From Synergistaceae bacterium (GTDB taxonomy: Bacteria > Synergistota > Synergistia > Synergistales > Synergistaceae): a stretch of DNA of 5,753 bases. A model generated the notes under the pieces. It saw nothing but the letters and a program-made list of their open reading frames with translations, did no database searches and had not been told where the DNA came from. Where the stretch lies: the NCBI GenBank assembly GCA_031273585.1, contig JAISRP010000003.1:1-5753 (forward strand), in the 5' to 3' direction. Shown here piece by piece: positions 1 to 5,753 of the stretch. The translations under genes were made by a program, and so were the position numbers. Position 1 is the first letter of the stretch, and each line of letters starts with the position of its first letter.

Positions 1-1
1 T

Positions 2-9
2 AGGAGGAG
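2..9 (+). promoter_or_regulatory. Ribosome-binding site of the sugar-binding protein gene
   Basis: The motif AGGAGGAG lies 7 nt (counted from AGGAGG) before the ATG at 15. It is a near-ideal Shine-Dalgarno sequence and fixes the start codon. It implies strong translation, as expected for an abundant binding protein. The window begins one base upstream of it, so the promoter and leader are not visible. Confidence 0.85.
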
Positions 10-14
10 ACAGA

Positions 15-1103
15 ATGAAATCGAAGACGAGAGTCATAGCGCTGTTCATAGCTGTTGCCATTATCGCCGCGGCCGGCGCACTGCTTGCGCCAAGAGCGTC
101 CTCGGCGGCGGAGCTTCCGGGCATGAAGGGTTCGCCAGACGAAGAGTATTATATGATACAGTTTGTCTCCGGCGTGGAATATTGGTTCCCCGTATACGCG
201 GGATTCAAAGAGGCGGGCAATCATCTCGGCGTCAAGACCTTCTATTCGGGAACGACCGAGTACGACGCCAACAAAGAGGTCGAGGTGTTCGATCAGATAT
301 TGGCCAGGAACCCGAAGGGCATACTCCTTTCACCGATAACCGCCGAAGCCTTCAAGGAACCCATCGACAGAGCTATCGCACAGGGCGTGGCCGTCGTGAC
401 ATACGCCTCCGACTCGCCGGAATCCAACCGTCTTGGCTATATCACGTCGGATAACGTCAGAGAGGGGCAGTACGCGGCCCGCGCCATCGGCAACGAACTG
501 AAGGGGCAGGGCAAGGTCATGACGCTTCGCAACCCCGGACAGACCAACCACGACATCAGGATAGACACGTTCAGGGCGACGATTCAGGCCGAGTTCCCGA
601 ACATCGAACTCGTGGCCGACGAAACTTCCAACCAGGACCCCGACAGAGCATATACGGCTGTCATGACCGTGGCTCAGAAACACCCCGACCTCGGAGCGAT
701 TTTTATGCCTGAAGCCAATACGGCAATGGGCGCCTCCCGCGCGGCGGTCGAACTCGGCGGCGGCAAGGCAAAGATAAAGATCATCTGCTGCGACGTGAAC
801 ACGCAGATACTCGACATGCTCAAGACCGGCGACGTTTGGGGCGCGATCAACCCAGACCAGGGAATGCAGGGATACTTCGGGATGCTCACCCTCTTCACGG
901 CGGCGCACCCGGAACTCGTCAACCCCATGAACGGCAAAAAAGCGCAGGGATTGAACCCTGTTTACATTCCATACATAGACAACGGCCTGACGCTCGTCAA
1001 CGCCGATAACGCGGACTATTTCTACGTGGACAAGTACGCAGAGTCTCTGGGATACAGCAGCGTCCAGGACATGCTGGGTCCAGGGGACCCCAGCAAGAAG
1101 TAA
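15..1103 (+). CDS. Periplasmic sugar-binding protein of a CUT2-type ABC importer
   Basis: Captures a sugar in the periplasm and delivers it to the membrane complex encoded downstream. The 362-residue product begins with a classic Sec signal peptide: basic MKSKTR, a hydrophobic core at about residues 7-25, and likely cleavage near ASSAA (about 29-32). There is no lipobox cysteine, so the mature protein should be soluble in a periplasm rather than lipid-anchored. The rest is a type 1 periplasmic-binding fold (Peripla_BP_4, RbsB-like): a first lobe with GILLSPITAEAF (102-113) and the hinge-region motif YITSDNVREGQ (142-152), then a second lobe. By hand comparison with RbsB, R182, N235, D260 and Q282 fall at sugar-contact positions; this is inference. 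Length is slightly above the usual 310-340. First gene of the operon, separated from the ATPase gene by a stem-loop. The ligand cannot be told from sequence; the downstream kinase suggests a pentose or 6-deoxyhexose type sugar. Confidence 0.93.
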   Translation: MKSKTRVIALFIAVAIIAAAGALLAPRASSAAELPGMKGSPDEEYYMIQFVSGVEYWFPVYAGFKEAGNHLGVKTFYSGTTEYDANKEVEVFDQILARNPKGILLSPITAEAFKEPIDRAIAQGVAVVTYASDSPESNRLGYITSDNVREGQYAARAIGNELKGQGKVMTLRNPGQTNHDIRIDTFRATIQAEFPNIELVADETSNQDPDRAYTAVMTVAQKHPDLGAIFMPEANTAMGASRAAVELGGGKAKIKIICCDVNTQILDMLKTGDVWGAINPDQGMQGYFGMLTLFTAAHPELVNPMNGKKAQGLNPVYIPYIDNGLTLVNADNADYFYVDKYAESLGYSSVQDMLGPGDPSKK

Positions 1104-1128
1104 AAAATCGGAGAGCCGCAATCGATCG

Positions 1129-1172
1129 CAAGTCAGCTCGCAGGGGAGATCTCGCCGTGCTGAGCTGACTTG
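1129..1172 (+). terminator. Intergenic stem-loop: leaky terminator or mRNA-stabilising hairpin
   Basis: An 11-bp perfect inverted repeat, CAAGTCAGCTC (1129-1139) against GAGCTGACTTG (1162-1172), lies between the binding-protein stop and the ATPase start. With U1161 bulged, the stem continues through GCA/TGC (1140-1142 with 1158-1160). Further inside, GG/CC and GA/TC pairs close on a GATC loop, so almost all 44 nt can fold. The following TGTATTCTT is only moderately T-rich, so full intrinsic termination is doubtful. Hairpins in this position between binding-protein and membrane-component genes are known from other ABC operons, where they protect the upstream message or allow partial read-through. 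That role is inferred here; the fold itself is seen directly. Confidence 0.7.
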
Positions 1173-1183
1173 TATTCTTAAAT

Positions 1184-1190
1184 AAGGTGG
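1184..1190 (+). promoter_or_regulatory. Ribosome-binding site that sets the ATPase start at 1196
   Basis: AAGGTGG at 1184-1190 sits 5 nt before the ATG at 1196. The in-frame GTG at 1187 lies inside this motif and has no ribosome-binding site at a usable distance of its own, so it is not a credible start. Confidence 0.75.
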
Positions 1191-1195
1191 ACTGC

Positions 1196-2755
1196 ATGGA
1201 AAATCTGCTCGAACTGCGAGGCGTCTCAAAATCCTTCGGACAAAATCAGGTTCTTTTCAACGTCGATTTCACGCTGAAACCCGGTGAAGTTCACGGTATT
1301 ATCGGAGAGAACGGAGCGGGTAAATCGACGATGATGAATATCATAGCCGGGCTTCTCGAACCCGACAGCGGGGAAATTTTGATCGAGGGGAAACGGGTCG
1401 AGATAAATAATCCATTCGACGCGCAGAAAAAAGGCATAGGCTTCGTTCATCAGGAGATCGCGCTGTGTCAGGACGTATCCGTGGCGCAGAATATATTCAT
1501 GTCTGAAATAGCGATGAAAGCGAAAAAAAAGTTGTTCATGAATTACAGACAGCAGACCGCCGAGGCGAGAGTGATATTGAAAAAACTGGACAGCGAACAC
1601 ATCGATCCTAACGCTCTCGTCATGAACCTGTCGATTTCCTCCCAGCAGGTCGTTGAAATCGCGAAGGCTCTGTCTACGGAGTGCAGGATACTCATTCTGG
1701 ACGAGCCGACGGCCGCGCTTACAGAGACCGAGACCAACGCGTTGTACAAGATAATGCACCAGCTCACGGCGCAGGGCATCGGCATTATATACATCAGCCA
1801 CCGGATGTCCGAGATATTCGAGCAGTGCGACAGGGTCTCGGTGCTGCGGGATGGATTCATGATATCCAGATACGAGGTCCGGGACGCGAATCTGCAGCAG
1901 CTCGTGAACGATATGGCGGGGCGCGAGGTGACGACGATATACCCTGCGAAATCGCAGGTTCCTCCGAAGACCTCCGAGGGACCTCTTCTTAAAGTCGAAA
2001 ATCTCACTGATGAAAATGACCGTTTCATAGACGTCAGTTTCAGCCTATACAGGGGCGAGATACTCGGATTTTCAGGCCTCGTCGGGTCCGGGAGAAGCGA
2101 GGTAATGCAGGGAGTGACCGGACTCCGCAGGTTAAAGCGCGGACGCGTCGAACTTCACGGAAACGACATTACCGGCGCCCGTCCCAGCGAGATATTCTCG
2201 CGCGGGCTTCTTTACATGACGGAGGACAGGAAGCAATCAGGGTTGTTTCTCGGAATGAGCCTCGCCCACAATACGTCCTCGATTCACCTCAGTCTGGTCA
2301 CGAAGCGCGGCGTGATAAACTACGCCGTGGAGCGGGAGCTGGCGCGGAGAATGATCCGGGAGCTGGGGATCAAGGCGTCGGGGATAGGCCAGGAGGTAAT
2401 GGATCTCTCCGGCGGAAACCAACAGAAGGTGCTTCTGGCAAAGCTGCTTGCGAAAAGGCCGGAGATCGTAATTTTGGACGAACCGACGCGCGGAATAGAT
2501 GTCGCCGCGAAGGCGGAGATTCATCAGTTGCTGAGGAAACTCGTCGAGGAGGGCATCGGGGTTGTCATAGTCTCGTCGGAACTCAACGAAATCATCGGCA
2601 TGTGCGACCGCATCGCCATCATGAACGAGGGCAGGCTCGTGGGCGAAGTGTCGGGCGAGGCGGTCAACCCGCAGCGTATAATGTACTTTGCCTCCGGGGC
2701 TTTCAGATTGGATAAAACCATTAAAGAAGAAAAAGAGACCAAAGCGTCGGCATAA
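1196..2755 (+). CDS. CUT2-type sugar ABC transporter ATP-binding protein (fused double ATPase, RbsA/MglA-like)
   Basis: Hydrolyses ATP on the cytoplasmic face to drive sugar import. I start it at ATG 1196 (519 residues, starting MENLLELRG) rather than at the in-frame GTG 1187, because that GTG lies within the ribosome-binding site. Two ABC domains are joined head to tail. Domain 1 has Walker A GENGAGKST (37-45), Q-loop VHQE (84-87), a relaxed signature LSISSQQ (145-151), Walker B ILILDEPT (165-172) and the H-loop histidine in ISHRM (200-204). Domain 2 starts near residue 263. It has an altered Walker A, GLVGSGRSE (294-302), with Arg for the usual Lys; signature LSGGNQQK (404-411); Walker B IVILDEPTRGIDV (424-436); and VSSEL (459-463) in place of an H-loop histidine. 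This asymmetry, with one intact and one degenerate site, is normal for the RbsA/MglA/XylG class. A Lys/Glu-rich tail (about 506-519) ends the protein. The permease gene follows after 17 nt. Confidence 0.95.
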   Translation: MENLLELRGVSKSFGQNQVLFNVDFTLKPGEVHGIIGENGAGKSTMMNIIAGLLEPDSGEILIEGKRVEINNPFDAQKKGIGFVHQEIALCQDVSVAQNIFMSEIAMKAKKKLFMNYRQQTAEARVILKKLDSEHIDPNALVMNLSISSQQVVEIAKALSTECRILILDEPTAALTETETNALYKIMHQLTAQGIGIIYISHRMSEIFEQCDRVSVLRDGFMISRYEVRDANLQQLVNDMAGREVTTIYPAKSQVPPKTSEGPLLKVENLTDENDRFIDVSFSLYRGEILGFSGLVGSGRSEVMQGVTGLRRLKRGRVELHGNDITGARPSEIFSRGLLYMTEDRKQSGLFLGMSLAHNTSSIHLSLVTKRGVINYAVERELARRMIRELGIKASGIGQEVMDLSGGNQQKVLLAKLLAKRPEIVILDEPTRGIDVAAKAEIHQLLRKLVEEGIGVVIVSSELNEIIGMCDRIAIMNEGRLVGEVSGEAVNPQRIMYFASGAFRLDKTIKEEKETKASA

Positions 2756-2763
2756 GGGAGGAG
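2756..2763 (+). promoter_or_regulatory. Ribosome-binding site of the permease gene
   Basis: GGGAGGAG begins directly after the ATPase TAA stop and lies 9 nt before the permease ATG at 2773. The closeness suggests that ribosomes finishing the ATPase re-initiate on the permease, keeping the two subunits balanced. Confidence 0.75.
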
Positions 2764-2772
2764 TCAGCATAA

Positions 2773-3801
2773 ATGAATCAGAGCCGGACTATTGAAACGG
2801 AAATCAAGACAGAGGGCCAGATAGCGCCCAGGAAGAGGTGGAAGCTGTTCGAGATGAGGGAGATGACCCTCATATTGATTTTAATTGTGCTGATAGCCGT
2901 CCTCAGCGTCACATCCAAATATTTTGCCACGTGGGCGAACATCAAGGTCGTCCTCGGTTCCCTCTCGATAGACGGCATAGCCGTCATCGGCATGACGGTT
3001 ATTTTAATTTCCGGCGGCATAGACCTCTCCGTCGGCTCCGTGATGTGTCTGTCCATGACGATATGCGCAATGTCGATCCTAAAGGGCGTCAACCCGTGGC
3101 TCGCCGCCGTGGCGGCAATCGCCGGATGCGCGCTGGTCGGATTGGTTATCGGGTTACTCGTAACCCGAATACATCTCACTCACTTCATCGTGACGCTCTG
3201 CTTCCTCGGTATAGCCCGGGGAATAGTGTACGCTCTCACGACCGGAACCCCGATATCGCTGGTCACTCCCCTCAGTAAGGAGCCCGCGTTCCGTTTCCTG
3301 GGACAGGGGCAGATAGGCGGAGTGCTGCCGATGACAGTGCTAATTTTCCTTGTGCTGGCCGTCCTTGCGGAAATTTTCGTGCGAAAGTCGTCGCTGATGA
3401 GACTGGTTTTCTACACGGGGAGCAACGAGAAGGCGGCCGCCTATTCGGGCATCAACGTCAACAAGGTCAAGATAATGACCTGCGTCGCCTGCTCAGTTTT
3501 CGCGGGCATCGCGGGAATAATCTACGTCAACAAGTTCTCGGGCGTCCCGGTCAGCGCGGGCTCCGGGCTTGAAATGACCGCGATAGCCTCCGCCGTCATA
3601 GGCGGCGTGAGCATGAACGGAGGCAGGGGCTCAATCCTCGGCGCGATATTGGGGCTCGCAATGATGGCGCTCGTCCAGGACGCATTGACTCTGTTTATGG
3701 TGGCGCCCTTCTGGCAGGACTTAATCCGCTATCTGATAGTCCTCGGCGCGGTCATGATCGACGCGCTGCAGAAAAACGCGGCGTTGCGCAAGATATCCTA
3801 G
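2773..3801 (+). CDS. CUT2-type sugar ABC transporter permease (RbsC-like, BPD_transp_2 family)
   Basis: Inner-membrane channel subunit, expected to work as a homodimer with the upstream double ATPase. The 342-residue length is typical of the family. After a polar, basic N-terminal stretch (1-30) there are about nine or ten hydrophobic segments, roughly 32-47, 65-80, 86-103, 109-131, 137-155, 185-203, 234-252, 266-282, 286-308 and 316-330. Family hallmarks are GGIDLSVGSV (81-90), the cytoplasmic ATPase-coupling loop TGSNEKAAAYSGINV (215-229), and the C-terminal block EMTAIASAVIGGVSMNGGRG (267-286) followed by PFWQDLIRY (312-320). No frameshift or missing segment is seen. The substrate cannot be inferred from the permease. 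It ends 42 nt before the kinase gene, and no terminator-like hairpin lies in that gap, so the kinase is probably co-transcribed. Confidence 0.95.
   Translation: MNQSRTIETEIKTEGQIAPRKRWKLFEMREMTLILILIVLIAVLSVTSKYFATWANIKVVLGSLSIDGIAVIGMTVILISGGIDLSVGSVMCLSMTICAMSILKGVNPWLAAVAAIAGCALVGLVIGLLVTRIHLTHFIVTLCFLGIARGIVYALTTGTPISLVTPLSKEPAFRFLGQGQIGGVLPMTVLIFLVLAVLAEIFVRKSSLMRLVFYTGSNEKAAAYSGINVNKVKIMTCVACSVFAGIAGIIYVNKFSGVPVSAGSGLEMTAIASAVIGGVSMNGGRGSILGAILGLAMMALVQDALTLFMVAPFWQDLIRYLIVLGAVMIDALQKNAALRKIS
3149..3168. repeat. Near-perfect palindrome inside the permease gene
   Basis: TCGGGTTAC (3149-3157) and GTAACCCGA (3160-3168) are exact reverse complements separated by only TC. In RNA this would fold as an 8-bp stem with a 4-nt CTCG loop. 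It lies within the codons for about residues 126-132 of the permease, in a membrane segment and the following loop, so it may be chance. No function is claimed. Confidence 0.6.
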
Positions 3802-3834
3802 CAGTCTGTCGGAGTTATAAGGTACTGATAAAGT

Positions 3835-3842
3835 GGAGGTGA
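3835..3842 (+). promoter_or_regulatory. Ribosome-binding site of the sugar kinase gene, with ambiguous start
   Basis: GGAGGTGA is fully complementary to the usual 16S 3' tail. Two in-frame GTG codons follow, at 3844 (4 nt after GGAGG) and 3850 (10 nt after GGAGG). Neither has ideal spacing, so the kinase may start at either. The first ATG in frame (3865) is too far from this site and would begin inside the first conserved strand. Confidence 0.7.
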
Positions 3843-3843
3843 C

Positions 3844-5412
3844 GTGATTGTGAAGGACCTTCTGATGGGACTCGATCTTGGGTCGACAAGTATCAAGGCT
3901 GTGATATACGACTTGCGGGGAAACCCGGCGGCGGAAGCTTCGACGAAGCTGCCCCTGACATTCAGCGACAAAGACCATCCGACCTGGTGCGTATGGCTGC
4001 CGGAGGATGTATGGCGCTGTGCTAAGACCGTCATCTCCGAGGCGCTGCAAAAACTTTCCGGGGACGGCAAGCTGCGGGCGATCGCGGTGACAGGCTTTGG
4101 CATGGACGGTCTGCCGCTGGACAGGGACGGGAAGGAGCTGTACCCTCTCATCTCATGGCACTGTCCGCGCACTGTGGAGCAGTTTGAAAACGTAAAATCC
4201 ATCATCAGCCATGAGGAGATTTTCATGGAGACGATGAAGCGCCCCATGGTAATAGACAGCATTTACAGGATACTCTGGATGAAACAGCACGAACCCGGAA
4301 TATTGGAGCGCGCGGATAAGTGGCTCCTGATAGAGGACTACGTCAACTACAAACTGTGCGGCGTGCAAGCCACCGATTATTCCATGGCTTCGACCGTTTC
4401 GGCGATGCGCCAGGACACGCACGACTGGTCCGACGCCGTGCTCTCGAAGCTGGGCATTCCGCGCGGGCTACTGCCAAAGCCCATGCAGGCCGGGACGGTC
4501 CTGGGAACAGTTTTGCCCTCCGTCTGCGAGGAGACCGGACTCGACGGGGACGTCAAAATCGTCCTGGGCGGGCACGACTATATTTGCGCCGCGTTTGCGA
4601 CCGGGATACTGTCGGAAAACGACATGATGGACATCAACGGAACCTGGGAGATGCTCGTCGGAGGCGTGCCGAAGATCAGTAAAACTGTGTGGACTGAGGA
4701 TTATTACTATATCGAAGGCCACGTCGCGAAAAACTCTTACTGCTCGATAGCGTCCTGCATCTCCGGCGACATGATGGAGTGGATGAAGGACAACTTCGGC
4801 GATATGAGAGGCGGGTCTGACGGCAAAGATAAAAGCGGGACGAATGCCGCGATCTGGGACGGCCTGATGGCGAAGGCGGAGCGGATGGAGATCGGGGCGC
4901 ACGGCTGCACGTTTTTGCCGCATTTTTCCGGCTCAAACGCCCCGCGCGTGGAGCCGACCTCGCTGGGCGCCTTTGTGGGCATGAACAACCGCGTCACGGT
5001 CGGAGATATCATTCGCGCTGTGGTGGAGGGGTTGTCGTACAAGACGCGCGAGATGCTGAACTCAATATGCGCGTCGACCGGGGCGGACATAACCGCCTTG
5101 AAAGCGGTCGGAGGCGCGACCAAAAATCAATTCTGGATGCAGGTCAAATCTGACATTCTGGGCATCCCGGTCGAGACGCCGAGTATGTACGAAGCGACGC
5201 CGCTGGGGGCGGCGCTGCTCGCCGGCATCGGCGCCGGGGTGTACTCGGACGACGCGGACGCCATTCAGTCGGTATATAAAGCTGGCGGCGTCTACGAGCC
5301 GGACATGAAAAAACATGAGCGCTACAGCGATTTATACGAAAATATCTATATGAAGATGCAGTCCTCCCTCACCGAGGTGAACGGAGAGATATTCGAAAGG
5401 TTTGTGAGGTGA
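3844..5412 (+). CDS. FGGY-family sugar kinase, L-fuculokinase-like
   Basis: Cytoplasmic ATP-dependent kinase, likely phosphorylating the imported sugar or the ketose made from it. The 522 residues cover both FGGY domains. Phosphate-1 motif DLGSTSIKAVIYD is at 11-23; the sugar-site region AVTGFGMDG (81-89) and YPLISWHCPRT (100-110) follow. GGHD (242-245) carries the catalytic base D245; phosphate-2 is INGTWEM (264-270); the adenosine-site region is VGGATKNQFWMQVKSDILG (422-440), followed by GAALLAGIGAG (455-465). From memory, E. coli FucK has closely similar FGVDG, YPIISWKCPRT, GHD and SGTWEIL segments, so a FucK-like enzyme is favoured over xylulokinase or glycerol kinase. It is some 40 residues longer than FucK. 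L-fuculose, D-ribulose or a related ketose are possible substrates; no isomerase or aldolase is in view to decide. The start is GTG at 3844 or 3850. The stop overlaps the next gene's ribosome-binding site. Confidence 0.88.
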   Translation: MIVKDLLMGLDLGSTSIKAVIYDLRGNPAAEASTKLPLTFSDKDHPTWCVWLPEDVWRCAKTVISEALQKLSGDGKLRAIAVTGFGMDGLPLDRDGKELYPLISWHCPRTVEQFENVKSIISHEEIFMETMKRPMVIDSIYRILWMKQHEPGILERADKWLLIEDYVNYKLCGVQATDYSMASTVSAMRQDTHDWSDAVLSKLGIPRGLLPKPMQAGTVLGTVLPSVCEETGLDGDVKIVLGGHDYICAAFATGILSENDMMDINGTWEMLVGGVPKISKTVWTEDYYYIEGHVAKNSYCSIASCISGDMMEWMKDNFGDMRGGSDGKDKSGTNAAIWDGLMAKAERMEIGAHGCTFLPHFSGSNAPRVEPTSLGAFVGMNNRVTVGDIIRAVVEGLSYKTREMLNSICASTGADITALKAVGGATKNQFWMQVKSDILGIPVETPSMYEATPLGAALLAGIGAGVYSDDADAIQSVYKAGGVYEPDMKKHERYSDLYENIYMKMQSSLTEVNGEIFERFVR

Positions 5413-5414
5413 GG
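5407..5414 (+). promoter_or_regulatory. Ribosome-binding site overlapping the kinase stop codon
   Basis: AGGTGAGG includes the last sense codon and the TGA stop (5410-5412) of the kinase and lies 4 nt before the ATG at 5419. The arrangement implies translational coupling: ribosomes ending the kinase are placed to start the next gene. Confidence 0.65.
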
Positions 5415-5418
5415 CGAT

Positions 5419-5753
5419 ATGACGGCCGAACCGGCGCCGAGGGAACGCGTTCTCGCCGCCGTTAGAAAAGCGCAGCCGGACAGGCTGCCGATGTTCTGCG
5501 GCAGAATCGACGATTTGCAGTATTGGCTCGAACATTTTGGAGTGACGACCGAAAAAGAACTGCGCTCCCTCTGGGGGCTGGACTGTCAGAAAATGTCCTA
5601 CCCCAAAATTTTCGACATTCCGGCCGATAGGACGATCTGGGGGTGCGATAACGATTGGGACGCAGGTTACAGCAGCACGAAAAACTTCCCCCTGGCGGGG
5701 GTTGAGAGCGTCGCCGAGGTGGAGGCGCACAACTGGCCGGATACCTCACTCGG
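5419..5753 (+). CDS. UroD-superfamily (uroporphyrinogen-decarboxylase-like) protein, N-terminal part, cut by window edge
   Basis: An open frame runs from ATG 5419 to the end of the window (111 full codons, no stop). The start is supported by an 8-base ribosome-binding site and only a 6-nt gap after the kinase. Residues 8-25 (RERVLAAVRKAQPDRLPM) match the opening typical of the broad COG0407 'uroporphyrinogen decarboxylase family', and a FPLAGVESVAEVEAHNWPD stretch (88-106) matches that group's usual 'PL..v.tvee.e...wPd' segment. True HemE enzymes carry a RQAGRY-type arginine motif near the N-terminus, which is absent here (CGRIDDLQYWLEHFG instead), so haem synthesis is unlikely. Relatives include corrinoid-dependent methyltransferases and many uncharacterised proteins. 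The metal-binding and C-terminal regions are outside the window, so the reaction cannot be named. Context suggests a role in metabolism of the imported sugar. Confidence 0.75.
   Translation, partial: MTAEPAPRERVLAAVRKAQPDRLPMFCGRIDDLQYWLEHFGVTTEKELRSLWGLDCQKMSYPKIFDIPADRTIWGCDNDWDAGYSSTKNFPLAGVESVAEVEAHNWPDTSL

Noticed and set aside
294..302. Protein residues 294-302 of the ATPase: Walker A of the second domain lacks the usual lysine, as if inactivated
   Set aside because: Arg or other substitutions here, together with a missing second H-loop histidine, are standard in RbsA/MglA-class fused ATPases and do not signal decay. (The positions given are residue numbers; the DNA is about 2075-2101.)
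1173..1178. TATTCT as a -10 promoter element before the ATPase gene
   Set aside because: Only four of six positions match and no -35-like hexamer lies at suitable distance; the hairpin tail is the simpler explanation.
330..1229. 299-codon open frame on the minus strand opposite the binding-protein gene
   Set aside because: It lies antisense to a clearly recognised protein gene and its translation shows no recognisable domain. Its length is explained by the codon bias of the real gene on the other strand.
1523..1531. A8G run (A_AAA_AAG slippery heptamer in the zero frame) in the ATPase gene, a possible -1 frameshift site
   Set aside because: It encodes three lysines in an intact family-length protein. 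I see no upstream Shine-Dalgarno-like stimulator, and a -1 shift would meet a stop within about 27 codons, losing the second ATPase domain.
3816..3821. TATAAG as a -10 promoter element before the kinase gene
   Set aside because: No convincing -35 element about 17 bp upstream. The 42-nt gap with no terminator fits simple co-transcription.
5688..5701. CCCCC-TGGC-GGGGG inverted repeat near the right edge
   Set aside because: Only five pairs with no T-tract, in the middle of an open coding frame; not a credible terminator.

Overview
The window holds one tightly packed operon on the plus strand: four complete genes and a fifth cut by the right edge. In order they encode a periplasmic sugar-binding protein (15-1103), a two-domain sugar ABC transporter ATPase (1196-2755), its membrane permease (2773-3801), an FGGY-family sugar kinase resembling L-fuculokinase (3844-5412), and the N-terminal third or so of a uroporphyrinogen-decarboxylase-like (UroD superfamily) protein (5419 to beyond 5753). 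No RNA gene, mobile element, CRISPR array or transposon remnant is visible. The operon promoter lies before base 1 and its terminator after base 5753.

The first three genes form a complete CUT2-type (ribose/xylose/galactose class) importer: one binding protein, one fused double-ATPase and one permease that presumably acts as a homodimer. The kinase next to it suggests that the sugar enters unphosphorylated and is phosphorylated in the cytoplasm. The kinase carries a sugar-site region and a GTWE phosphate-2 motif that, from memory, match L-fuculokinase (FucK) better than xylulokinase or glycerol kinase, so a ketose such as L-fuculose or a related pentulose/6-deoxyhexulose is the best guess. 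No isomerase or aldolase is inside the window to settle this. The UroD-like gene starts 6 nt after the kinase stop, with its ribosome-binding site overlapping the kinase's end. It lacks the HemE arginine signature and is not a haem-synthesis gene; its role here is unknown and is the most interesting open question.

The one intergenic gap of any size (1104-1195) carries a strong stem-loop (11 perfect base pairs, extendable inward) between the binding-protein and ATPase genes. This placement fits a leaky terminator or mRNA-stabilising hairpin that keeps the binding protein in excess over the membrane complex.

Organism: the DNA is moderately GC-rich, with frequent ATA (Ile) and AGG/AGA (Arg) codons and strong GGAGG-type ribosome-binding sites. 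The binding protein has a Sec signal peptide with no lipobox cysteine, which points to a diderm (Gram-negative-type) cell with a periplasm. A Synergistota-like anaerobe would fit, but this is a weak inference from codon style only.
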